Shown here piece by piece: positions 7,270-13,089 of a stretch of 20,277 nucleotides of DNA. A program made the translations under genes and the position numbers. The stretch is taken from contig DXBS01000003.1 of the NCBI GenBank assembly GCA_019116405.1, positions 1 to 20,277 on the forward strand, written 5' to 3'. Under the pieces are notes generated by a model that saw only the letters and a list, made by a program, of their open reading frames with translations, ran no database searches and was not told where the DNA came from. Origin of the DNA: Candidatus Gallimonas intestinigallinarum. Lineage in GTDB: Bacteria > Bacillota_A > Clostridia > Christensenellales > Borkfalkiaceae. Within the stretch, counting starts at the first letter, position 1, and each line of letters opens with the position of its first letter.

Positions 7270-8789
7270 TGTGCTCCGTCCGCCTGCTCGGCATCCTGCA
7301 GCAGGAGGGGTACTCCTGCAGGGCGTTTCTGAAGTGGTACTATCGCAGCCGCAATATCGAGCGCAAGAAGGCGTCCCTGCTCGCCATTGCCATCGCGCTT
7401 CTGACGGCCATCGTCAGCGTATGCTTCTCCTTTCTGGGCAGCGAGATCGCCAACCTCATCTCGGCGATCCCCTTCATCGGGCTCGCCGTGCTCTACTGTG
7501 TTTCGGAGAGCAGGCACGCCCTCAAAGTCAAGGAGGTGCCGACGCCCCGCCTCATGCGGCTGACCGTCGTCTACACCCTCGTCATGATCGCCGTCAATAT
7601 CGCGCTCGCCTTTGCGATGCGCGCCGTTGCGCTCGCGATCAACGCGCCCTGGTACAATCTTCTGCGCTACGTTCCCTTTGCGATCGTGCCGCTCCTGACC
7701 CCCGTGATTCTTGCAGGCGTCTGCTTTGTCATGAAGGCGTATGAGACGCCGCACACCGCCCGCTTCATCAAAAAGGCGAAGGCGGAGCTGGATAAGAGCA
7801 GCGCCGTCAAGGTGGGCATCACGGGGAGCTTCGGCAAGACCAGCGTCAAGCACTTCGCGGCGATCATTCTCTCCGTCCGCTTCAAGGTCATTGAAACGCC
7901 GCTCTCCTACAATACACCCAGCGGCATCGCGCGCACGGTCAACGAGATCGGCCTGGACTGCAACGTCTTTCTCGCGGAGATGGGTGCGCGCAGGACGGGC
8001 GAGATCGCGCAGCTGTGCGATATCGTCACGCCCGAATACGGCATTCTGACGGGCGTCTGCCCCCAGCACACCGAGACATTCGGCTCGCTGGAGGCGGTCA
8101 AGGCGGAAAAGGGCGTGCTCGTCGGTAGATCCCGCCGCTGCGTTCTTGGTAGGACGGTCGCCGATCTCGCAAGAGAGGACGATCTCGTCATGGGGCGGGA
8201 TTTTGACGCGGAGGATGTCCGTCTCTCGCTGGACGGCACCCGCTTCACGCTCCGCCTGCCGGACGGCAGTTTTTCCGTGCAGGTGCCCGTACTCGGCCGG
8301 CATGCGGCGGAGGACGTCGCGCTTGCCGCGGCGCTGTGCTCGCTGCTCGGCATGACGGCGGAGGAGATCAAAGCGGGCATTGCCGAGATCACGCCCGTCG
8401 CGCACCGTCTGGAGCGGCGCAATCAGGGCGGCGTCATCATTCTCGACGATGCGTACAACGCCAACACCGCGGGCGCGCAGAACGCCGTGGAAGTGTTGAA
8501 GCTTGCGGGCGGGAGGAAAGTCGCCGTCACGCCCGGCATCGTTGAACTGGGACAGCTCGAAGAGGACATCAACATGCAGCTGGGCGCCTCGCTCGTCGGG
8601 CTGGATCTTGTCATCCTCGTGGGCGAAACGCTCGTTCTGGAGGTGCGGAACGGCTACCTTGCGGCGGGCGGCGCGGAGGAAAACCTGCGCATCGTGCCCA
8701 CCCTGCAGGACGCACAGAATATCCTTGCCAAGGAGCTGGGCGCGGGGGACTGCGTGCTCTTTCTCAACGACCTGCCCGATATCTATTAA
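7206..8789 (+). CDS. Membrane-anchored MurF-like Mur ligase
   Basis: This 527-residue protein begins with about five hydrophobic segments (roughly 6-28, 57-77, 83-100, 117-142, 153-176), followed by a Mur ligase. The ATP loop is GITGSFGKTS (204-213); LAEMGARRTGEI (256-267) and TGVCPQHTETFGS (282-294) form the middle domain; ILDDAYNANTAGAQNAVEVL (412-431) and the PGIVELG stretch (443-449) are the MurF-type C-terminal domain. MurF joins D-Ala-D-Ala to UDP-MurNAc-tripeptide, and the next gene is ddl, which makes that dipeptide. Ordinary MurF is soluble and near 450 residues, so the roughly 190-residue membrane part is the unusual feature. GGAGGAG (7192-7198) supports the ATG. A role with another amino-acyl substrate cannot be excluded. 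Confidence 0.85.
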   Translation: MGVWSVIANIAGGLLAGYIFVMCSVRLLGILQQEGYSCRAFLKWYYRSRNIERKKASLLAIAIALLTAIVSVCFSFLGSEIANLISAIPFIGLAVLYCVSESRHALKVKEVPTPRLMRLTVVYTLVMIAVNIALAFAMRAVALAINAPWYNLLRYVPFAIVPLLTPVILAGVCFVMKAYETPHTARFIKKAKAELDKSSAVKVGITGSFGKTSVKHFAAIILSVRFKVIETPLSYNTPSGIARTVNEIGLDCNVFLAEMGARRTGEIAQLCDIVTPEYGILTGVCPQHTETFGSLEAVKAEKGVLVGRSRRCVLGRTVADLAREDDLVMGRDFDAEDVRLSLDGTRFTLRLPDGSFSVQVPVLGRHAAEDVALAAALCSLLGMTAEEIKAGIAEITPVAHRLERRNQGGVIILDDAYNANTAGAQNAVEVLKLAGGRKVAVTPGIVELGQLEEDINMQLGASLVGLDLVILVGETLVLEVRNGYLAAGGAEENLRIVPTLQDAQNILAKELGAGDCVLFLNDLPDIY

Positions 8790-8805
8790 AGATACCAGAC
8801 CAAAG

Positions 8806-8844
8806 AAACACCTTCGGAAGAAAAATTCTTCGGAGGTGTTTTTT
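8806..8844 (+). terminator. Hairpin with U tract covering the ddl ribosome binding site
   Basis: AAACACCT (8806-8813) pairs with AGGTGTTT (8834-8841), and the stem continues through CGGAAG with CTTCGG with a wobble pair and one bulge, around an AAAAATT loop. Six U residues follow directly (8839-8844), so the structure has all parts of an intrinsic terminator. The right arm also contains GGAGGTG, the only ribosome binding site for ddl, whose ATG is at 8847. No promoter is visible between the hairpin and ddl. It may be an attenuator or an RBS-masking element. Confidence 0.75.
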
Positions 8845-8846
8845 GT

Positions 8847-9941
8847 ATGCCGACAGTCGCAGTCTTTTTCGGGGGAAGGTCCAACGAGAGCGAGGTCTCC
8901 GTCATCACGGGGATGCTCGTGTGCAATCTGCTGCGCGGCGGGAGCTATCGCGTCCTGCCCGTATATCTCCCGCCCGAGGGCGGCATGGTCACGGCGGATT
9001 TCCGCGCCGTGGAGGAGGTCGTCCGCCCCAAGAAGCCGCCCCTTCCCGTGCGGGTCGAGGGAAAGACGCTCGTGCGCACAAAGGGCAGGGGACGCGTCGT
9101 CGCCCGCTTTGACGTCGCACTCAACTGCTGCCACGGCGGCATGGGCGAGGACGGCACGCTCGCGGCGCTTCTTTCCTGGCAGGGCGTCCCCCTTGCCTCG
9201 CCCGCCATGCCCGAGAGCGCGGTGTTCATGGACAAATGGCTCACCAAGATCGCGGCGCGCGGGCTGAATATCCCCGTGGCGCCCGCCGTGTGCCTCAAAG
9301 AGGGCGAGGACGGCGCGGCAAAGGCGGAAGAGGTCGGGTATCCGCTCGTCGTCAAGCCCGTGCATCTGGGCTCGAGCATCGGCGTCACGGTCGTACATAC
9401 GCCCGAAGAGCTGGATGCGACGCTCGCGCTCGCCTTTGAGCTGGACGACGCGGCGCTTCTCGAGAAGTACTTCGAGGGCAGGCGGGATATCAACTGCGCG
9501 GCGGCGCGCATCGGGGAAGAAGTGCGCCTCTCGCCGCTCGAGGAGGTGTTCTCGGCGGGGGATGTGCTCACCTATCGCGAAAAGTACGAAGAGGGCAGGG
9601 GCGGTAAGTGCCCCGCAGAGTTGCCCGAGGAGATCGCGGCGCGCATTCATGCGTTGACGCGCACGCTCTATGAGGCGTTCGGGATGCGCGGCATCGTGCG
9701 GGCGGACTTCCTCGTCGTCGGCGGGGAGGTGTACTTCAACGAGCTGAACATGGTGCCGGGTTCTTTGGCGGGGTATCTGCTCGGGGGGACGCTCTCGGGC
9801 ATGCGCCGCTTTTTGGAGGAGATCATCGCAGACGCGCTCGCCCGCCCGCAGGCGCAAAAGCGCATCATTCATACGGGAATTTTGACGCGCGGCGTTTTTT
9901 CGGGCGCAAAAAGTTGCAAACGGCGGCAAAAAATCGTATAA
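8847..9941 (+). CDS. ddl: D-alanine--D-alanine ligase
   Basis: This ATP-grasp ligase makes D-Ala-D-Ala for peptidoglycan. The 364-residue protein shows FGGRSNESEVS (8-18; the usual histidine between the two glutamates is serine), CCHGGMGEDG (95-104), KPVHLGSSIGV (170-180), LTYREKY (241-247) in the omega loop, RADFLV (285-290) and FNELNMVPG (297-305), the metal and phosphate site. The tyrosines in the omega loop favour D-Ala over D-lactate as second substrate, with modest certainty. After residue 335 a basic tail of about 30 residues (ending CKRRQKIV) is not part of the usual fold and is encoded by the DNA that carries the icd promoter. Downstream of a MurF-like gene, it gives a substrate-product pair. 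Confidence 0.92.
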   Translation: MPTVAVFFGGRSNESEVSVITGMLVCNLLRGGSYRVLPVYLPPEGGMVTADFRAVEEVVRPKKPPLPVRVEGKTLVRTKGRGRVVARFDVALNCCHGGMGEDGTLAALLSWQGVPLASPAMPESAVFMDKWLTKIAARGLNIPVAPAVCLKEGEDGAAKAEEVGYPLVVKPVHLGSSIGVTVVHTPEELDATLALAFELDDAALLEKYFEGRRDINCAAARIGEEVRLSPLEEVFSAGDVLTYREKYEEGRGGKCPAELPEEIAARIHALTRTLYEAFGMRGIVRADFLVVGGEVYFNELNMVPGSLAGYLLGGTLSGMRRFLEEIIADALARPQAQKRIIHTGILTRGVFSGAKSCKRRQKIV

Positions 9942-9942
9942 T
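9914..9942 (+). promoter_or_regulatory. Sigma-A promoter of icd inside the end of ddl
   Basis: TTGCAA (9914-9919) and TATAAT (9937-9942) are separated by 17 bases. The ddl stop codon TAA (9939-9941) is part of the -10 box. The predicted start near 9949 leaves a leader of about 19 bases with GCGAGG close to the icd ATG. Confidence 0.87.
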
Positions 9943-9967
9943 AGAGGAAAAATCCGGCGAGGTACCT

Positions 9968-11173
9968 ATGGCAAAGATCCAAATGACGACCCCCATCGTG
10001 GAGATGGACGGCGACGAAATGACCCGCATCCTCTGGAAGAAGATCAAAGAGATCCTCATCCTGCCCTATGTCGACTTGAATACCGAATACTACGATCTGG
10101 GACTTGTGCACCGCGACGAGACGGCAGACACCGTCACGGTGGAGAGCGCGCTCGCGACCAAAAAGTACGGCGTTGCCGTCAAGTGCGCGACCATCACGCC
10201 CAATGTGCAGAGAATGAGCGAATACAACCTGCATGAAATGTGGAAGAGCCCCAACGGCACCATCCGCCGCATTCTGGACGGCACCGTGTTCCGCGCGCCC
10301 ATCGTCTGCAAGGGCATCCGCTCCTATGTGCCCACCTGGACCAAGCCCATCGTGCTCGCCCGTCACGCCTACGGCGACGTATATGCGGCGGTCGATCATA
10401 TCGCGGAGCCGGGGAACAAGGTGTTCCTCGTCACCGAGGACAAGGAAGGGCGCGAGGTTTCTCGTCAGCTCGTCCACGACTTCAACGGCACGAGCGGCGT
10501 CGTGCAGGGCATGCACAACTGCGACGATTCCATCCGTTCTTTCGCGCATTCCTGCTTCCGCTACGCGCTTGAGCAGAACCTGCCCATGATGTTTGCGACC
10601 AAGGACACCATCTCCAAGGTGTACGACGGTCAGTTCAAGAAGATCTTCAACGAGGTGTACGAGGAGTACAAGGAGCAGTTCGAGGCAAAGGGGCTGTGGT
10701 ACCTCTACACCCTCATCGACGACGCCGTGGCGCGCATCGTGCGCTCGGAGGGCGGCATCCTGTGGGCGTGCAAGAACTACGATGGCGACGTCATGAGCGA
10801 CATGGTCGCAACCGCTTACGGCTCTCTTGGCATGATGACTTCCGTGCTCGTCTCGCCCGACGGCAAGTATGAGTACGAGGCGGCGCACGGCACCGTCACC
10901 CGCCACTACTATAAGTACCTGAAAGGCGAGGAGACCTCCACCAACTCGGTGGCGACCATCTTCGCCTGGACGGGCGCACTGCACAAGCGCGGCGAAATGG
11001 ACGGCAACGAGGAGCTCATGGCATTCGCAAAGAAGCTGGAGCAGGCGACCATTGCGACCATTGAGGAAGGGGAGATGACGGGCGACCTCGTCCCGCTCTT
11101 CCACCGCGAGGGCATCACGCCCAAGAAGCTCAACTCCGAGGAGTTCCTCTACGCGATCGCGAAAAGACTGTAA
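9968..11173 (+). CDS. icd: NADP-dependent isocitrate dehydrogenase, eukaryote-type (dimeric, type II)
   Basis: The enzyme oxidatively decarboxylates isocitrate to 2-oxoglutarate with NADP, supplying glutamate precursor and NADPH. The 401-residue protein aligns with cytosolic mammalian IDH1-type enzymes and not with E. coli Icd. Substrate contacts appear as KSPNGTIRRILDGTVFR (93-109), with R100 and R109, and ARHAYGD (131-137), with R132. The metal aspartates lie in LIDDAVA and NYDGDVMSDM, and the cofactor region is AAHGTVTRHYYKYLKGEETS followed by IFAWTGAL, in which the HGTVTRH block is typical of NADP enzymes. ATG 9968 was chosen for its upstream GAGG and the promoter at 9914-9942; the frame's earlier ATG at 9914 lies in the -35 region. 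Confidence 0.95.
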   Translation: MAKIQMTTPIVEMDGDEMTRILWKKIKEILILPYVDLNTEYYDLGLVHRDETADTVTVESALATKKYGVAVKCATITPNVQRMSEYNLHEMWKSPNGTIRRILDGTVFRAPIVCKGIRSYVPTWTKPIVLARHAYGDVYAAVDHIAEPGNKVFLVTEDKEGREVSRQLVHDFNGTSGVVQGMHNCDDSIRSFAHSCFRYALEQNLPMMFATKDTISKVYDGQFKKIFNEVYEEYKEQFEAKGLWYLYTLIDDAVARIVRSEGGILWACKNYDGDVMSDMVATAYGSLGMMTSVLVSPDGKYEYEAAHGTVTRHYYKYLKGEETSTNSVATIFAWTGALHKRGEMDGNEELMAFAKKLEQATIATIEEGEMTGDLVPLFHREGITPKKLNSEEFLYAIAKRL

Positions 11174-11186
11174 AAAATTTTTGCAT

Positions 11187-11225
11187 GCGCCCGCGCTGTA
11201 ATACTTGACATTACAGCGCGGGCGC
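11187..11225. promoter_or_regulatory. Long inverted repeat around the Rrf2-gene -35 box
   Basis: GCGCCCGCGCTGTAAT (11187-11202) is a perfect inverted copy of 11210-11225, a 16-base-pair stem with a seven-base centre, ACTTGAC. The -35 hexamer TTGACA starts in that centre. There is no U run on the plus strand, so it is a poor terminator for icd. Its core GTAAT-N7-ATTAC looks like an operator of a dimeric regulator, plausibly the Rrf2 protein encoded downstream. Confidence 0.6.
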
Positions 11226-11233
11226 TGTATAAT
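11205..11233 (+). promoter_or_regulatory. Consensus sigma-A promoter of the Rrf2 gene
   Basis: TTGACA (11205-11210) and TATAAT (11228-11233) are both perfect and 17 bases apart. The predicted start is near 11240, inside a second small palindrome, leaving a leader of about 30 bases. Confidence 0.92.
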
Positions 11234-11235
11234 AG

Positions 11236-11248
11236 CTGTATCATACAG
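11236..11248. promoter_or_regulatory. Small palindrome at the Rrf2 transcription start (putative operator)
   Basis: CTGTAT (11236-11241), one central C, then ATACAG (11243-11248) form a perfect 13-base palindrome covering the predicted start site. CTGTAT also occurs at 11225-11230, overlapping the -10 box. A repressor bound here would block initiation. Autoregulation by the Rrf2 protein is inference. Confidence 0.55.
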
Positions 11249-11268
11249 AAAAACTTAGGCAGGGGAAT

Positions 11269-11697
11269 ATGAAGATCACCTCAAGATTTACGGTGGCGGT
11301 GCATACGCTGCTTGTCATTTACAACTTTTCGGCAACGACGAAGGTCACGTCCGATTTCATCGCGGCGAGCGTGCAGGTCAATCCAGTCGTCATCCGCAGG
11401 ACGCTTTTAAGCCTGAAGGCGGCGGGCATGGTGGACGTCAAGGCGGGCAGCGGCGGCGCGAGCATTATAAAGGACATGGGGGACATCACGCTGTACGACG
11501 TCTATAAGGCGGTGGACAGCATGGACGGGGACATGTTCCACTTTCACGAAAACCCAAACCCCGCCTGTCCCGTCGGGCGCAATATCCACGCTGTGCTCGA
11601 TGCGCACCTCGCCGATGCGCAGGCGGCAATGGAAAACGAACTCAAAAATGTGACGCTGCTCGATTTGACCAAAGATCTTGCAGGCAAACCGGATTAA
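11269..11697 (+). CDS. Rrf2-family transcriptional regulator, YwnA-like
   Basis: The 142-residue protein has an N-terminal winged helix: MKITSRFTVAVHTLLVI (1-17), VNPVVIRRTLLSLKAAGMV (37-55) as recognition region, and the wing KAGSGGASI (58-66). The block HFHENPNPACPVGRNI (91-106) closely recalls Bacillus YwnA. Rrf2 sensors that bind an Fe-S cluster have three spaced cysteines; only C100 is present here, so a cluster is unlikely and a single-thiol or other signal is more plausible. Single gene with its own consensus promoter, surrounded by inverted repeats, followed by a strong terminator, which suggests an autoregulated gene. AGGGGA precedes the ATG. Confidence 0.9.
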   Translation: MKITSRFTVAVHTLLVIYNFSATTKVTSDFIAASVQVNPVVIRRTLLSLKAAGMVDVKAGSGGASIIKDMGDITLYDVYKAVDSMDGDMFHFHENPNPACPVGRNIHAVLDAHLADAQAAMENELKNVTLLDLTKDLAGKPD

Positions 11698-11705
11698 AAG
11701 ATGAT

Positions 11706-11733
11706 GCCTGTCCCGCGCGGGGCAGGTTTTTTT
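11706..11733 (+). terminator. Intrinsic terminator of the Rrf2 gene
   Basis: CCTGTCCC (11707-11714) pairs with GGGGCAGG (11719-11726), with one G-U pair, around GCGC, followed by seven U residues. It lies nine bases past the stop codon. Confidence 0.93.
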
Positions 11734-11743
11734 GTAGAGTTGA

Positions 11744-11942
11744 CCCCTCATCCGTCCGCTGCGCGTCCACCTGCCTCGCACAAGTAGACCTTGTGCTTCG
11801 GTCAGCGATTTTGCGTTGCAAATGCAAAATCGCTAAGCTCATGTGGCGCAGAAGCCGCACCGCGGCTGTCTGCATAACGCACACATTCGCCCCCTCAGGG
11901 GAAGGTGGCAGGCGAACTTGTGAGAGCCTGACGGATGAGGGG
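11744..11942. repeat. 199-base element with 13-base terminal inverted repeats (MITE-like)
   Basis: CCCCTCATCCGTC at 11744-11756 is a perfect inverted copy of 11930-11942. Inside lie two further perfect hairpins: GCACAAG/CTTGTGC (11778-11796) and GCGATTTTGC/GCAAAATCGC (11805-11833). A CCCCTCAGGGG segment lies near 11891-11901. No reading frame of note and no transposase are present. I recall CCCCTCATCCGTC-type repeats as dispersed in gut Firmicutes genomes, unverified here. No clear target-site duplication is seen. A small non-autonomous transposable element is the best reading. Confidence 0.7.
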
Positions 11943-11951
11943 AAAATTTTT

Positions 11952-11981
11952 TTGCCTTGTTCTGTACCCAATAGGTATAAC
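11952..11981 (+). promoter_or_regulatory. Possible promoter in the gene-poor interval
   Basis: TTGCCT (11952-11957) and TATAAC (11976-11981) are 18 bases apart, directly right of the inverted-repeat element. Downstream there is no supported start codon, only a short open stretch ending at 12137 and a GC-rich hairpin. It could yield a short untranslated RNA, or be chance in AT-rich DNA. Confidence 0.3.
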
Positions 11982-12014
11982 CGATATTTTTTTATAAAAG
12001 CCTTGATAGAATAG

Positions 12015-12137
12015 AAGTATCTCAGAAAATATCATCACGATCTCTCTTCACAGCGTCTGCAACAGGTCGAGGAGGACATTCGCCGCATTGCAAACCTTGT
12101 CTGCGATCGTCCGCAAAACAGGAGCGGGCGTCCGTGA
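12015..12137 (+). pseudogene. Short coding-like remnant without a start codon
   Basis: Between a TAG at 12012 and a TGA at 12135 is a 40-codon open stretch with no ATG, GTG or TTG start. It reads KYLRKYHHDLSSQRLQQVEE, then DIRRIANLVCDRPQNRSGRP. The middle is amphipathic and helix-like, as in the C-terminus of a real protein. It could be the tail of a gene removed by an insertion or deletion beside the inverted-repeat element. The family is not recognised and chance is possible. Confidence 0.25.
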
Positions 12138-12155
12138 AAGCACGGACGCCCGCTC
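12117..12155 (-). terminator. Hairpin terminator of the YugP-like gene
   Basis: GAGCGGGCGTCCGTG (12122-12136) and its perfect inverted copy (12141-12155) form a 15-base-pair stem with a four-base loop. On the minus strand it is followed by CTGTTTTG, and it lies 28 bases past the leftward stop codon. The plus-strand side has only two U residues. Confidence 0.75.
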
Positions 12156-12182
12156 TTGGTAAGGATGAAAGATGAAGTGTGT

Positions 12183-12902
12183 TTATCTTCTTCTCAGCAG
12201 AGAGAGGAAAAGCACGGCAAATCGCAGAAAGTAGAGCAGGGAAACGAGCAGGGACGCCACATACGTCAGCGCCGCCGCCGAGAGTACCTTGCTTGCGCCG
12301 GGCAGCTCCTCTTCGGTGAGGATGCCGTCCTCGATGAGCATTTTTTTCGCGCGGCGGGAGGCGTTGTACTCCACGGGCAGCGTCACGAGCATGAACAGCG
12401 TCGAAAGCCCGTAGAGCGCGATGCCGATATACACCAGCCACTGTCCGACGGCCACATCCGTCACGGTCAGGAACAGATCGAGCAGAACGCCCACGATGAC
12501 GAGGGGCAGCGCGAGCCGCGCGCCGATATTGGTGACGGGCACGAGCGCGTTGCGGATCCTGTAGGGGACATAGCCCGATTTTTTCTGCATGACGTGCCCG
12601 ACTTCGTGCGCCGCTACGGCGACCGCCGCCACCGATGTGCTCCCGTACGAGCTCATGGAGAGGTTGACCTGCTTCTTGGTCGGATGATAGTGGTCGGTGA
12701 GCTTGCCTTCCACGCGGTTGACGGAGATATCGTGGACGCCGCGCCGCGACATGAGCCGCACCGCCGTATCGTAGCCCGTCATGCAGGAGCGCGTCTGGAC
12801 GCGGTCAAAGGCTGTGAACGTCGAATTGACGCGCGCGCTCGCCCAGCCCGAGAAGATGAGGCAGGGGATGAGCAGCAATAGGAACAACAGGTAATCGTAC
12901 AC
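12183..12902 (-). CDS. yugP: YugP-type membrane zinc metallopeptidase
   Basis: The 239-residue protein begins at a GTG (12902) preceded by AAGGAG. It has an N-terminal membrane helix (3-20), then DHYHPTKKQVNLS (70-82) and VAAHEVGHVMQ (96-106) with the zinc motif HEVGH (99-103), and two to three further hydrophobic segments (128-145, 154-175, 207-234). PVEYNASRRA (176-185) likely supplies the third zinc ligand, E178. These features define the YugP/Zn_peptidase_2 family, a predicted membrane protease of unknown substrate. Here the catalytic motif is intact, in contrast to the M48-like gene at the left of the window. It is a single gene, divergent from obgE, with TATAAT at 12923-12928 upstream and a GC-rich terminator downstream. 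Confidence 0.93.
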   Translation of the reverse strand: MYDYLLFLLLLIPCLIFSGWASARVNSTFTAFDRVQTRSCMTGYDTAVRLMSRRGVHDISVNRVEGKLTDHYHPTKKQVNLSMSSYGSTSVAAVAVAAHEVGHVMQKKSGYVPYRIRNALVPVTNIGARLALPLVIVGVLLDLFLTVTDVAVGQWLVYIGIALYGLSTLFMLVTLPVEYNASRRAKKMLIEDGILTEEELPGASKVLSAAALTYVASLLVSLLYFLRFAVLFLSLLRRR

Positions 12903-12922
12903 GATAATATCTCCTTTTATCT

Positions 12923-12928
12923 ATTATA
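12923..12928 (-). promoter_or_regulatory. -10 box of the YugP-like gene
   Basis: A perfect TATAAT lies on the minus strand, 21 bases upstream of the GTG start. The -35 box is poor: TTAGAA at a 16-base spacing or TTGTTA at 19. The ribosome binding site AAGGAGA follows. Confidence 0.6.
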
Positions 12929-12987
12929 CCTCGCGTAAACACATTTCTAACAAGAAATTGCATTTTTTCACAAAAAAAGTTGGCAGG

Positions 12988-13025
12988 TGCGCGGCGCCCG
13001 CCCGCATGCGGGCGGGCGCCGCGCA
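12988..13025. repeat. Perfect 38-base GC palindrome between divergent genes
   Basis: The 19 bases 12988-13006 are the exact inverted copy of 13007-13025, with no spacer; the centre is GCATGC. It sits 59 bases upstream of the YugP -10 box and 29 bases upstream of the obgE -35 box, so it is outside both predicted transcripts. It therefore does not act as a terminator for either neighbour. On the minus strand a T run follows after ten bases. Confidence 0.85.
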
Positions 13026-13054
13026 ATTCCCCGCGCTTTCTGTCCCAAAACATC

Positions 13055-13083
13055 TTGCGTTTTTTCGCAAAAGTTGATATACT
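13055..13083 (+). promoter_or_regulatory. Sigma-A promoter of obgE, predicted leaderless
   Basis: TTGCGT (13055-13060) and TATACT (13078-13083) are separated by 17 bases. The expected start, about seven bases past the -10 box, coincides with the A of the ATG at 13090. No ribosome binding site is present. Confidence 0.8.
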
Positions 13084-13089
13084 TGAAGC

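Noticed and set aside
7119..9929. A 936-codon open frame on the minus strand
   Set aside because: It runs antisense to the hydrolase, Mur ligase and ddl genes, all with intact motifs; long antisense frames are expected in GC-rich DNA. Its sequence is His/Arg/Asp-rich and lacks a recognisable domain.
11187..11225. The 16-base-pair inverted repeat as the icd terminator
   Set aside because: No U run follows on the plus strand and the Rrf2 -35 box lies in its centre; an operator role fits better, though some termination cannot be excluded.
11744..11942. Insertion sequence with transposase
   Set aside because: The element is only 199 bases and has no reading frame of useful length, so it is at most a non-autonomous element.
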